A DNA stretch of 64,000 nucleotides from Mucilaginibacter frigoritolerans. GTDB taxonomy: Bacteria; Bacteroidota; Bacteroidia; Sphingobacteriales; Sphingobacteriaceae. Where the stretch lies: assembly GCF_007830615.1 (NCBI RefSeq), contig NZ_VLLI01000001.1, forward strand, positions 771,654 to 835,653, read 5' to 3'. Below, in pieces: positions 1 to 9,130 of the stretch. The position numbers and the translations under genes were made by a program. Within the stretch, counting starts at the first letter, position 1. Each line of letters begins with the position of its first letter. Below the pieces are notes generated by a model. The model had not been told where the DNA came from, searched no databases, and worked only from the letters and a program-made list of their open reading frames with translations.

Positions 1-584
1 GTATCAATAAAAGCGATATCCTTTTTGCCATTGGGCCCGCAGGTACCGGTAAAACCTATACTGCGGTTGCACTGGCAGTAAGGGCACTTAAAAATAAAGA
101 CATTAAACGTATTATATTAACCAGGCCGGCAGTAGAGGCAGGGGAGAACCTGGGCTTTTTACCGGGTGACCTTAAGGAAAAAATTGATCCTTACCTTCGT
201 CCTTTATATGATGCTTTGGATGATATGATTCCGGCTGAAAAGCTTAAGATGTATCTTGAAAATCGCACCATTGAAATTGCACCATTAGCATTTATGCGCG
301 GCCGTACGCTTGACAATTGTTTTGTGATACTGGATGAGGCGCAAAATGCCACCGATATGCAGTTGAAGATGTTTTTAACGCGTATGGGGCCATCAGCCAA
401 ATTTATTGTTACGGGTGATGTTACACAGATTGATTTACCCAAAAAACAACAATCGGGCCTGCATACTGCTTTAAGGATATTAACGGATATAAAGGGAATT
501 GAAATAGTTTACCTGAGCGGCGAAGACGTTGTAAGGCACAAATTGGTACGCAAAATATTAGAAGCTTACGGAGATATTCAGTAG
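1..584 (+). CDS. phoH: PhoH family ATPase, 3' part (cut by window start)
   Basis: The reading frame is open from the first bases (codons start at base 3) to the stop at 584, so the N-terminus lies outside the window. The visible part begins just before a Walker A motif, GPAGTGKT, and contains the Walker B-like stretch [10 protein letters not shown] followed by the [13 protein letters not shown] segment and the GDVTQIDLP motif that is characteristic of PhoH. PhoH proteins are cytoplasmic P-loop ATPases related to the N-terminal domain of superfamily 1 helicases and are linked to RNA metabolism or phosphate-starvation responses. The C-terminus ends soon after the last motif, as usual for the family. 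The ATG at 216 is internal and is not the true start. Confidence 0.93.
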   Translation, partial: INKSDILFAIGPAGTGKTYTAVALAVRALKNKDIKRIILTRPAVEAGENLGFLPGDLKEKIDPYLRPLYDALDDMIPAEKLKMYLENRTIEIAPLAFMRGRTLDNCFVILDEAQNATDMQLKMFLTRMGPSAKFIVTGDVTQIDLPKKQQSGLHTALRILTDIKGIEIVYLSGEDVVRHKLVRKILEAYGDIQ

Positions 585-731
585 AGATGTGAGATATTTA
601 ATGTGAGATATGAGATAGAAAGCTAATTTTGCATTTTCAAATCTTACGTTAGAAATTAAGCTAGTGGCGATATAGGTAGTTTACGTTTTAAGCAAAAAAC
701 GAAAATCTTTATATCCCAAATAAAAAGAAGA

Positions 732-1676
732 ATGAACGCAATAAAAGAAACACACTTTAATTTCCCGGGCCAAACCAATTTTTATAAAGGTAAAGTAAGG
801 GATGTATACACTATTGATAATAAATACCTGGTAATGGTTGTTTCTGACCGTATATCAGCATTTGATGTTGTTTTACCAGAAGCTATACCATACAAAGGGC
901 AGGTGTTAAACCAGATAGCCGCCAAGTTTTTGCAGGCTACAGCCGATATCGTTCCCAACTGGGTGGTGAATGTTCCGGATCCAAGCGTTACTATAGGACG
1001 TATTTGCGATCCGTTTAAAGTGGAAATGGTTATCCGCGGTTATTTGGCCGGACACGCATGGCGCGAGTATAGTGCAGGCAAGAGGCAGGTTTGTGGTGTA
1101 AGTTTACCCGAAGGACTTAAAGAAAATGATAAGCTTCCTGAGCCGATAATTACCCCTACAACAAAAGCATCAGTAGGGCATGATGAAGATATTTCAAAAG
1201 AGCAGATTCTGGAAAGAGGAATAGTTTCGGCAGAAGATTATGCACAGCTTGAAAAATATACCAGGGCTCTTTTTGCCCGTGGAACTGAAATTGCTGCGAA
1301 ACAGGGATTAATATTAGTGGATACTAAATATGAATTTGGCAAAGCCGATGGAAAAATTTACCTGATAGATGAAATTCATACACCAGATTCTTCAAGGTAT
1401 TTTTACAGTGAAGGCTATGCCGAAAGACAGAAAAACGGAGAGCCACAAAAACAATTATCAAAAGAATTTGTAAGAAAATGGTTAATTGAAAACGGTTTCC
1501 AAGGTAAAGAAGGGCAGGTAGTTCCGGTAATGACAGCAGAAATTGTAAAGTCGATATCTGAGCGTTATATTGAGCTTTTTGAACAAATAACCGGCGAAAG
1601 TTTTGTTAAACCGGGCCATGATAGTGTATTGAACCGGGTAGAAAATGCCATAAATAACGCACTAAAAGCCTTGTGA
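732..1676 (+). CDS. purC: Phosphoribosylaminoimidazole-succinocarboxamide synthase
   Basis: This enzyme joins aspartate to CAIR using ATP to make SAICAR in purine synthesis. The N-terminus (about residues 15-45) has the family segment GKVRDVYTI, then [19 protein letters not shown]. Around residue 95 the motif [17 protein letters not shown] is typical of the longer PurC form. The substrate-loop segment LVDTKYEFG and the [13 protein letters not shown] motif follow near residues 200-225. The 314-residue length fits the long form found in Bacteroidota and eukaryotes rather than the roughly 240-residue E. coli type. The gene stands alone, 147 bases after phoH and 79 before the STAS gene. Confidence 0.96.
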   Translation: MNAIKETHFNFPGQTNFYKGKVRDVYTIDNKYLVMVVSDRISAFDVVLPEAIPYKGQVLNQIAAKFLQATADIVPNWVVNVPDPSVTIGRICDPFKVEMVIRGYLAGHAWREYSAGKRQVCGVSLPEGLKENDKLPEPIITPTTKASVGHDEDISKEQILERGIVSAEDYAQLEKYTRALFARGTEIAAKQGLILVDTKYEFGKADGKIYLIDEIHTPDSSRYFYSEGYAERQKNGEPQKQLSKEFVRKWLIENGFQGKEGQVVPVMTAEIVKSISERYIELFEQITGESFVKPGHDSVLNRVENAINNALKAL

Positions 1677-1755
1677 AATTTTGTTTAAACACAAAATAAT
1701 TATAACTTAAAACACAAAAAATAATTATATCTTAGCTTTTTAATTAGTATAAACA

Positions 1756-2133
1756 ATGAAATTTACTGTTGATAAACACGAAAAATATATTTTACTAAGG
1801 CTTAACGAAGGTAAGTTGAATTCAATTGTTTCGCCTCAGCTTAAATCTGAACTCATTCTAATCAATACAGAAGGGCAGAGAAATATAATTTTTGATCTTT
1901 CACAGGTTAAATTTGCTGATTCTTCGGGATTAAGCAGCTTACTGGTGGGGCATCGCTTATGTAAAAATGCAAGTGGTAGTTTTATTTTAACTGGTTTAAA
2001 TGATGCAGTATCCCGTTTAATAACTATTTCTCAATTAGATAGTGTACTTTCTATTGTACCTACAGCTGAAGAAGCCATTGACCTTGTTTTTAGTGAAGAA
2101 ATAGAAAAAGAATTAAAGAGAGAAGCAAAATAA
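1756..2133 (+). CDS. STAS-domain protein (anti-sigma factor antagonist type)
   Basis: A 125-residue protein made of one STAS domain. The core reads IIFDLSQVKFADSSGLSSLL around residues 44-63. The DSSGL segment carries the serine that partner-switching kinases phosphorylate in SpoIIAA/RsbV-like proteins. No kinase or sigma gene is next to it, so the partner is unknown. It lies 22 bases upstream of the ribonuclease Z gene and is probably co-transcribed with it. A weak TA-rich promoter-like stretch precedes the ATG. The charged C-terminal tail, EEIEKELKREAK, is outside the domain. The family call is firm, but any specific regulatory role would be inference. Confidence 0.88.
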   Translation: MKFTVDKHEKYILLRLNEGKLNSIVSPQLKSELILINTEGQRNIIFDLSQVKFADSSGLSSLLVGHRLCKNASGSFILTGLNDAVSRLITISQLDSVLSIVPTAEEAIDLVFSEEIEKELKREAK

Positions 2134-2155
2134 CCCAACTGATTGTTAACCAAGT

Positions 2156-3067
2156 ATGAAATTTGAGCTAACAATACTTGGCAGCAGTTCTGCAACCCCC
2201 ATATTTAACCGTAACCCTACATCACAGGTACTCAATATTAATGAGCGCCTTTACATGATTGATTGTGCCGAAGGTACACAGCAACAGATGTTGCGCTATG
2301 ATGTAAAAGGTAGTCGTATCGATCATATTTTTATCAGTCATCTTCATGGCGATCATTACTTAGGCCTGGTTGGTTTATTATCATCCATGCACCTTAACGG
2401 CCGTACAAAGCCCTTAGCTATTTATGGCCCTCCGCATTTAAAAGAAATAATATACCTGCAGCTAACTTACTCCGAAACTACTTTGCAATACCCAATGGAA
2501 TTTGTTTCTATTGATGCAGAGAAAGCCACGGTAATTTTAGATAACCATGATGTAACGGTTGAAACCATTCCACTGTTTCATGGTATTCCATGCACCGGTT
2601 TTTTATTCAGAGAAAAGAAAAGACTAAGAAAGCTTTTAAAAGAAAAACTTGAAAGGCTAAAAATCCCTGTCGAGTATTTTTCAGCTTTAAAAAAAGGAGC
2701 AGATTACACCGCTACTGATGGTACTGTACTTAAGAATGATACTTTGACTGTTGATTCTGATACGCCAAAATCATATGCTTATTGTTCAGATACCATGTAC
2801 AATGAAGCTTATTTTGAGCAGATAAGTAATGTTACCCTGCTATATCATGAAGCTACCTTTTTAAATAATATGCTTGAAAGAGCTGTTGAAACCCAACATA
2901 CTACTGCACTACAGGCTGGCGAAATTGCTTTAAAAACCAATGCGAAAAAATTGATCATTGGGCACTTCTCGGCCAGGTACAAAACCCTAAGCGAGCTATT
3001 GGATGAAGCTAAAAGTGTATTCCCCGAAACAGAACTTGCTACAGAAGGGAAAACGTTTGTGATTTGA
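2156..3067 (+). CDS. rnz: Ribonuclease Z
   Basis: Endonuclease that trims tRNA 3' trailers. It is a metallo-beta-lactamase-fold enzyme. The N-terminal LGSSSATPIFNRNPTSQ segment and the zinc motif FISHLHGDHYLGLVGLL (HxHxDH, about residues 60-75) are diagnostic. Further ligands are visible at PLFHGIPCTGF, YCSDTMYNE and the C-terminal IIGHFSARY. The 303-residue length matches the short bacterial RNase Z. It ends at a long inverted repeat shared with the convergent MCE gene. Confidence 0.96.
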   Translation: MKFELTILGSSSATPIFNRNPTSQVLNINERLYMIDCAEGTQQQMLRYDVKGSRIDHIFISHLHGDHYLGLVGLLSSMHLNGRTKPLAIYGPPHLKEIIYLQLTYSETTLQYPMEFVSIDAEKATVILDNHDVTVETIPLFHGIPCTGFLFREKKRLRKLLKEKLERLKIPVEYFSALKKGADYTATDGTVLKNDTLTVDSDTPKSYAYCSDTMYNEAYFEQISNVTLLYHEATFLNNMLERAVETQHTTALQAGEIALKTNAKKLIIGHFSARYKTLSELLDEAKSVFPETELATEGKTFVI

Positions 3068-3088
3068 GTATAGGTGGGGGTGATTAGC

Positions 3089-3146
3089 GGTTGGAGATTA
3101 GAGATTAGGCAGAAGTAGGAGAAAAGAATATTCCTAATCTCCAACC
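3089..3146. terminator. Long inverted repeat between convergent rnz and MCE genes
   Basis: A 13-base arm, GGTTGGAGATTAG at 3089-3101, is repeated exactly in inverted form at 3134-3146. The loop of about 32 bases contains further ATTAG units. Related GATTAG/CTAATC units continue to about 3190. It lies between two convergent genes and could act as a bidirectional terminator. It lacks a strong T-run, so a dispersed intergenic repeat is also possible. Confidence 0.5.
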
Positions 3147-3200
3147 TCTATTAATATTCCCTTCCTAATCACTGATTTCTAATCTCTCTCTAACTTAATC

Positions 3201-4145
3201 TTAATCCTTTTTACCTCCAAAAACAGAGAAGCTTACATAACGCTTAGGATGTGCTTTCAGGTCAATTAACAGGTTGTTAAGGCTTGCAGAAGCATCTTTC
3301 AGGTTATTGTACATTTTATCATCATTAATCAGCAATCCTATACTTCCTTTGCCGCTATTGATTTTGTTAATAGCATCCTGCAAATCGGCCATAGCCTTAT
3401 TGGTGTTATCCAGGGTTTGTTTAATATTGGCATTGGCAACATCATTGCTAACTTTTTCAAAGTTTGCACTAATGCCGGTTAAATGCTCCGTACTTGTTTT
3501 TAAGTTGCTCGATACGGCATCAGCATTAGCTAATATGCCATTAATGTGGTCAGACTGGCCTCCTACAAGGGCATCAATTTTTTTAGTAGTTCCTTCAAGA
3601 GTTTGCAAAGAGTTGGCAATGCTCATAAAGCTTCTGTCTACATTTTTTTCGAAAGCCGGGTTTAATATTTTGTTAATTGATGCGAGTGCTGAATCTAATT
3701 TGCCAATAAGATTTTCTGCTTTGTTTTGAATTGGTTGCAAGCTTTCGGCAAGGCTCCCCTGAATATCAGCTCTCAGCGTGTCATTATCTTCTGCATAGGT
3801 ATTGCTGTTACCGTATTCAAACACAATAGCTTTGCTTCCCAGAAGATCAGTACTTACCAGTTTGGCAAGGGTATTTGAGGGAACATTGTATTGTTTTTCA
3901 ATTTTAAACTCCACAACAGTATGCCCATCGGCACGTAAGTTCATTTTTGAAATCCTGCCAATCTGGAAGCCATTTACCAATACTGGTTTTGAAATGGACA
4001 GGCCATCTACACTTTTATAAACGGCGTAAAACTTGTTTGAGCCCGAAAATATGTCATTGCCCCTTAAAAAACTATAGCCTAAAATTAATATGGTTATAGC
4101 AATGGCAGTAAGAGCCCCAATTTTTGTTTCGTTTGATATTTTCAA
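3201..4145 (-). CDS. MCE/MlaD family lipid-transport protein
   Basis: A 314-residue protein with an N-terminal membrane anchor (about residues 10-28, IGALTAIAITILILGYSFL). One MCE domain follows (about residues 35-115), with the typical YKSVDGLSISKPVLVNGFQIGRI segment. The rest is a long helical region rich in Asn, Asp and Lys. MCE proteins bind phospholipid in the periplasm and work with an MlaE/MlaF-type ABC transporter, here presumably encoded elsewhere. The gene lies 12 bases downstream of the amidase gene on the same strand, so both are probably one envelope operon. Confidence 0.9.
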   Translation of the reverse strand: MKISNETKIGALTAIAITILILGYSFLRGNDIFSGSNKFYAVYKSVDGLSISKPVLVNGFQIGRISKMNLRADGHTVVEFKIEKQYNVPSNTLAKLVSTDLLGSKAIVFEYGNSNTYAEDNDTLRADIQGSLAESLQPIQNKAENLIGKLDSALASINKILNPAFEKNVDRSFMSIANSLQTLEGTTKKIDALVGGQSDHINGILANADAVSSNLKTSTEHLTGISANFEKVSNDVANANIKQTLDNTNKAMADLQDAINKINSGKGSIGLLINDDKMYNNLKDASASLNNLLIDLKAHPKRYVSFSVFGGKKD

Positions 4146-4157
4146 TTTGATAGATTT

Positions 4158-5069
4158 TTATTGTGGTTGTGATACTGATTCTACTTCGTTTTTATAATTT
4201 TCCAATGCTCTTACAATTGAGGCAACTATCTCATCTTGACCTTTTTCGGAGTTGAGGTAAGCTTCATCATCCGGATTATTAATATACCCTGTTTCCACAA
4301 GTACTGCAGGCATTGCGCTATGGCATAGCACCAATACACCCTGTTCACGTATACCTTCACTTGGCCTGCCATCAGTTTGCACAAATTCATTGTTTATAAG
4401 CTCGGCTAAATGTATGCTTTGCTTTCTGTATTTGCGTTTGTATTCATTCATCAGAATCATTGATGCCGGATCGTTTGGATCAGGGTCAGTATTCATCTCT
4501 GAATCGTCTTCGATTAGGTTTTCTTTAATCGCTTTTTCTTCCTCCTTGGTCCTATGAAAACCATAAACCAAAATTAAAACACCTTTGCCTGAACGATTTG
4601 GTACTTCTACCGTTTTGTAAATAGGTTTATGATGTTTATGACCAATAACTTCCCGTATAGTTCTGTCAGCAAGAGAGTTACAGTGGATCGAGATGAACAG
4701 ATCCCCTTTGTTTGCATTAGCAATATCTGCACGTTTTTGCCATGCTACGTCCTCTTCGGTACTGCGTGTTAATACCACTTTTACACCTGTCAACTGTTTT
4801 TCTAGTTCAACCTGCAATTTAAGTGCTATGGCAAGCGTTACATTTCTCTCAAAGGAATAAGAACCTGATGCCCCGGGAGAGTAGTGGCCAACTGCTCCTG
4901 ACGGACGGACACCGTGACCAGCATCAACAATAATGGTTTTAATTTTATAACCATTACCGGTAACTGTATCCTTTGAAGAATTAATGCTCAATGAGAACGA
5001 AAAAAACGGTAAAGAAACCAGTATTATCAACAAACCATAAATCAATCTTTTCAATGCCTTATTTTTCAT
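4158..5069 (-). CDS. N-acetylmuramoyl-L-alanine amidase (Amidase_3)
   Basis: Zinc peptidoglycan amidase that removes the peptide from MurNAc. A signal or anchor segment lies at residues 10-28 (LIYGLLIILVSLPFFSFSL). The catalytic domain begins with IIVDAGHG (zinc His), followed by the RNVTLAIALKL segment (zinc Glu nearby) and FISIHCNS (zinc His). A Glu occurs late in AVLVETGYINN. An insertion of about 60 residues between the second and third blocks (near residues 140-215, acidic and Lys-rich) is common in Bacteroidota members. It is read divergently from lptD and with the downstream MCE gene. Confidence 0.92.
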   Translation of the reverse strand: MKNKALKRLIYGLLIILVSLPFFSFSLSINSSKDTVTGNGYKIKTIIVDAGHGVRPSGAVGHYSPGASGSYSFERNVTLAIALKLQVELEKQLTGVKVVLTRSTEEDVAWQKRADIANANKGDLFISIHCNSLADRTIREVIGHKHHKPIYKTVEVPNRSGKGVLILVYGFHRTKEEEKAIKENLIEDDSEMNTDPDPNDPASMILMNEYKRKYRKQSIHLAELINNEFVQTDGRPSEGIREQGVLVLCHSAMPAVLVETGYINNPDDEAYLNSEKGQDEIVASIVRALENYKNEVESVSQPQ

Positions 5070-5115
5070 TATTTTTGAACGCGGTTAACTATATCTGCAA
5101 AAATACTATTCATAA

Positions 5116-7836
5116 TTGATTTTGAAATTCATAAGCATCTTTTTTCTTATTGCAATAATTTTTACGATGCGGGTAAACGCTACTGCACGTACAAGCAATT
5201 TTGGATTTAAGCCGATACGGGATACCATTATAAAGGTAGATACCATTAAAAGCCAGAAAGGTAATAAAGGTAAAAAATCTAAGGCAACTTCAGCAACAAA
5301 AAAAGCAGGAGCCCCAGCTGATACCTCAAAAAGTTCTGGCGAATTAAAGGAAGAAGTAACCTCCCATGCGGAAGATTCAACTTTTGTTGACCAGGTAAAT
5401 GAGATTACCTACCTGTATGGCAAAGCGCGCGTAACCTACGGAGATTTTGAATTAGACGCAGATTATATCAGGCTTGATAAAAAAAATCACCTGCTTTTTG
5501 CAAAGGGAAGTATAGATCCAATTACCAAAAGATACGTTGGCAGACCCATCTCCAAACAAGGAAAAGAAAAACCGCTCTTGTCTGATTCTTTACTTTTTGA
5601 TTACAAATCAAAGAAGGGTAAACTATACAATCCGGCATCTGAACAAGATGGTAGCTTTCTTTCGGGTGGACAGGCTAAGAAGTTAAATGAAACAGAAATA
5701 GCCTACCGGAACGTTATTTTTAGTACCTGCGACCTCCCATACCCAGATACACACTTTGGTATTGTGATTACAAGAGGTATTGCTGAAAAAAACCGGATTA
5801 TTTCCGGGCCTGCTTATCTTGAAATTGAAGGTATCCCGCTTCCCCTGGCTATACCATTTGGTTTTTTCCCAAAGCCAGATACACGAACCTCGGGGGTTAT
5901 TATTCCAACCTTCGGCGAAGATGCAAAACTGGGTTTTTATCTGCGTAATTTTGGATATTATGTTGGGATAAGCGATTACATGGATTTAACCAATATGGGT
6001 ACAATCTATTCCAAAGGATCATACGAGCTGAATACCACGTTACATTACTTAAAACGATATAAATACGGAGGTACGCTATCGTTAAGCTATGGTTCGCATA
6101 ATTACGGCCTTGAAGGTGATCCGCCAACCCGAGATTTTAATGTAACCTGGACACATACCCAGGATCCTAATGCTAATCCAGGGAGTACTTTAAGTGCCTC
6201 CGTAAATGCTGGTACATCAACATTTTATCAAAATAATCCATCAGCCAGTAATTATAACTTACAGGCGCTTACACAAAATAACTTACGTTCAACCGTAAAC
6301 TATAGTAAAACCTGGGCCGGAACACCATTTAACCTGAGTGTGGGCCTTTCACACAGCCAGGATCTTACCAATAAAACGGTAACGCTTGATTTGCCTACGT
6401 TAAGTTTTACTATGGCATCATTAAGCCCGTTTGATTCAAAAGATAGGGTAGGAGATCCGAAATGGTATCAAAAAATTACTGTTAGTTACAGTTTGCAGGC
6501 TAATAATGAAATAAACGCTATTCCCGAATCAGAGTTATTTAAAGGCAACACGCTGCTGAAGGATATGCAAACAAGCATTGTTCATCAAATACCTATTGGT
6601 TTGAGTTTGAATTTTTTGAAATATTTTCAATTCAGTAGCAGTATAAATTATACCGAACACTGGTATTTGCAAACTATCAGGAAAAGCTATGCCAGGGGAA
6701 GTACTTCAGGAAGCGATTCATTAGTTACCGATACCGTAAATGGTTTCAGAAGAGCTGGTACTTATTCATTAAGTACAGGAGTATCAACCAAAGTTTATGG
6801 TGTAATAAACTTTAAGAAAGGTAATGTAGAAGCCATCAGGGACGTAATAACACCTACTTTGAGCTTTAGTTATAATCCCGATTTTTCTGCTCCTGGCTAT
6901 GGTTATTATAAAACGGCAATAAGCAATGCAACAATACCATATCCTTATCAATCACTTACGTATTCAATTTTTGAAGATGGTTTCCCGTCTGCGGGAAGGC
7001 AGGCCGGTATTGGGTTAAACCTTGATAATACTATTCAGATGAAGCTTAAACCTAAAGCTACAGATACTTCCGGAAAGCCCAGGAAAGTATCATTGCTTGA
7101 TGGGTTAACTTTTTCGACGTTTTACAATTTTGCGCAAGATTCATTAAGGTTACAACCCATATCCTTTTCAGCACATACCGGAATATTGAATAACAAAGTT
7201 AACCTCAGCATTTTCGGATCGCTAAACCCGTATGAAAATCAGGTGCTTGATTCTATTTCAAATGGGCAAATATTGCGTTATACCCGTGAAATTAATCGCT
7301 ATACTTTACAGGACGGAAGATTCCCCACATTAACTTCCATTAGTTTTTCAGTGAGCGGGAGCTTAAATTCAACTTCTTTTAACCCGCAAGCCCCTGTACA
7401 GCCACAAGCAGGTAATACATTAAGCACTATTAATGCACAACAAGCTCAACGGCTTGCTGTTATAAATAGTGACCCAAGTGCTTATGTTGATTTTAATGTC
7501 CCATGGAACTTGTCATTTAATTATAGTTATAGCTATAATAATAACTATATCAGTACAAGTAGCTCAAATACTATTATGCTTAGCGGTGATGTCAACATTA
7601 CTTCTAAGTGGAAAGTACAGTATAGTACTAACTATGATATCAGGGCACAAAAGCTTGCAGTAACCTCGTTTGGTATTTATCGCGATTTACATTGCTGGGA
7701 CCTTAACTTTCAATGGGTGCCTTTCGGACTCTACAAATCTTATAATATTACCCTGAAAGTAAAAGCTGCCATATTGCAGGATTTGAAATTGAGCAAAAGA
7801 AGCGATTACACCAGCAATCAAAATTTCACCCAATAA
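5116..7836 (+). CDS. lptD: LPS-assembly outer membrane protein LptD
   Basis: Outer-membrane translocon that inserts lipopolysaccharide. The start drawn here is a TTG, which adds the hydrophobic segment LKFISIFFLIAIIF and so gives a convincing signal peptide. An ATG at 5167 would lose it. After a Lys/Ser/Thr-rich linker, an OstA-like periplasmic domain runs from about residue 90 to 190 (YLYGKARVTYGDFELDADYI). The LptD barrel follows, with the family segment GIPLPLAIPFGFFPKPD and many alternating aromatic strands to the end. At 906 residues it fits the Bacteroidota form. It is divergent from the amidase gene, and cinA starts 2 bases after its stop. Confidence 0.9.
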   Translation: MILKFISIFFLIAIIFTMRVNATARTSNFGFKPIRDTIIKVDTIKSQKGNKGKKSKATSATKKAGAPADTSKSSGELKEEVTSHAEDSTFVDQVNEITYLYGKARVTYGDFELDADYIRLDKKNHLLFAKGSIDPITKRYVGRPISKQGKEKPLLSDSLLFDYKSKKGKLYNPASEQDGSFLSGGQAKKLNETEIAYRNVIFSTCDLPYPDTHFGIVITRGIAEKNRIISGPAYLEIEGIPLPLAIPFGFFPKPDTRTSGVIIPTFGEDAKLGFYLRNFGYYVGISDYMDLTNMGTIYSKGSYELNTTLHYLKRYKYGGTLSLSYGSHNYGLEGDPPTRDFNVTWTHTQDPNANPGSTLSASVNAGTSTFYQNNPSASNYNLQALTQNNLRSTVNYSKTWAGTPFNLSVGLSHSQDLTNKTVTLDLPTLSFTMASLSPFDSKDRVGDPKWYQKITVSYSLQANNEINAIPESELFKGNTLLKDMQTSIVHQIPIGLSLNFLKYFQFSSSINYTEHWYLQTIRKSYARGSTSGSDSLVTDTVNGFRRAGTYSLSTGVSTKVYGVINFKKGNVEAIRDVITPTLSFSYNPDFSAPGYGYYKTAISNATIPYPYQSLTYSIFEDGFPSAGRQAGIGLNLDNTIQMKLKPKATDTSGKPRKVSLLDGLTFSTFYNFAQDSLRLQPISFSAHTGILNNKVNLSIFGSLNPYENQVLDSISNGQILRYTREINRYTLQDGRFPTLTSISFSVSGSLNSTSFNPQAPVQPQAGNTLSTINAQQAQRLAVINSDPSAYVDFNVPWNLSFNYSYSYNNNYISTSSSNTIMLSGDVNITSKWKVQYSTNYDIRAQKLAVTSFGIYRDLHCWDLNFQWVPFGLYKSYNITLKVKAAILQDLKLSKRSDYTSNQNFTQ

Positions 7837-7838
7837 AC

Positions 7839-9074
7839 ATGCTTGCAGAAATTATAACCATTGGCGACGAAATACTTATAGGTCAAATTGTTGATACCAA
7901 TTCGGCCTGGATAGCCCAGGAGTTAAATAATATTGGTATACGAATTAAGCAAATCTCATCAGTTTCTGATGATCGCGAACATATTTTAGCTGCGCTTAAG
8001 GAAGCAAGCAAAAGGGCAGATGTTATTTTAATAACAGGCGGACTTGGCCCTACAAAAGATGATATCACCAAAAAAACTTTGGCTGATTATTTTGGCGTTG
8101 GCTTTGTTGAGAATAAGGATGCGCTTGATAATGTGCTGCAAATTTTTTCAAGGTACAACAGGCCTATGCTTGATGTTAATCGCTTACAGGCCCAGGTGCC
8201 AGCTAATTGCGAAGTAATATTAAACAAGAATGGTACTGCACCCGGTATGTGGTTTAATGTTGATGGGAAAATTTATGTATCAATGCCAGGTGTGCCGCAC
8301 GAGATGATGTATATGATGGAGGATTCGGTGATTCCAAAGCTTAAAACATCATTAAAGCTGCCATTCATTATCCATAAAACTATTTTAACTGTTGGCGAAG
8401 GTGAATCATACTTAGCTGAACGGATTGCCGATATTGAAGATGCATTGCCATCCTATATTAAACTGGCGTATCTGCCTAAACTAGGACAGGTGCGATTAAG
8501 ATTAAGTGCATACGGCGAAGATGAAGTTTTATTAAAGGAGAAGATAAATGAGTTTTCGGCCAAAATAGTTGAACGTGTTGCTAACGTTGTTGCAGCTGAA
8601 GAAGATATACCGGTTGAAAAGGCGATATTAAACTACATGGAACAAAAAGGCTTTACCTTATCGGTAGCCGAAAGCTGTACAGGCGGATACATTTCACATT
8701 TGTTTACGCAGCATCCCGGTTCATCAAAAGTGTTTTTTGGTGGAGCTGTTTCTTATTCGTATGAATTAAAGGAAAGTATTTTGGGGGTGAAAAATGAAAC
8801 GTTGCAAAAGTATGGAGCAGTGAGTGAAGAAACTGCTACCGAAATGGTTCAAGGAGCATTGCTGAATTTTAAATCGGATTATGCAATTGCGGTAACCGGT
8901 ATTGCTGGTCCGGATGGCGGAACGCCTGACAAACCTGTTGGTACCGTGTGGATTGCAGTTGCAAATGTTAATAAAATGGTAGTAAAGAAATTAACATTTG
9001 GTAATAAACGCCATCAAAACATTGAAAGAAGCGCAATATCAGCTTTAAATATGTTGAATACTTTACTTCACTAA
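7839..9074 (+). CDS. cinA: CinA family nicotinamide-nucleotide amidohydrolase / competence-damage protein
   Basis: Two-domain CinA of 411 residues. The N-terminal MoCF-like domain (about residues 1-170) opens with AEIITIGDEILIGQIVDTNS and carries ITGGLGPTKDDITKK. The C-terminal domain (about 255-410) has VAESCTGGYISHLFT, the FFGGAVSYS segment and the AIAVTGIAGPDGG motif of the PncC nicotinamide-nucleotide amidase. It recycles NMN to NaMN and, through the N-terminal half, may hydrolyse ADP-ribose. The 2-base gap to lptD implies co-transcription, although the functions are unrelated. Confidence 0.95.
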   Translation: MLAEIITIGDEILIGQIVDTNSAWIAQELNNIGIRIKQISSVSDDREHILAALKEASKRADVILITGGLGPTKDDITKKTLADYFGVGFVENKDALDNVLQIFSRYNRPMLDVNRLQAQVPANCEVILNKNGTAPGMWFNVDGKIYVSMPGVPHEMMYMMEDSVIPKLKTSLKLPFIIHKTILTVGEGESYLAERIADIEDALPSYIKLAYLPKLGQVRLRLSAYGEDEVLLKEKINEFSAKIVERVANVVAAEEDIPVEKAILNYMEQKGFTLSVAESCTGGYISHLFTQHPGSSKVFFGGAVSYSYELKESILGVKNETLQKYGAVSEETATEMVQGALLNFKSDYAIAVTGIAGPDGGTPDKPVGTVWIAVANVNKMVVKKLTFGNKRHQNIERSAISALNMLNTLLH

Positions 9075-9130
9075 AAGTAAGAAATAACAATAAAATCAGC
9101 TAATTTTGGCCTTTACGATAACTAGTGTCT

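Noticed and set aside
3274..3729. Plus-strand open frame of 151 codons
   Set aside because: It lies antisense to the MCE gene, is Leu/Ser-rich and has no family features.
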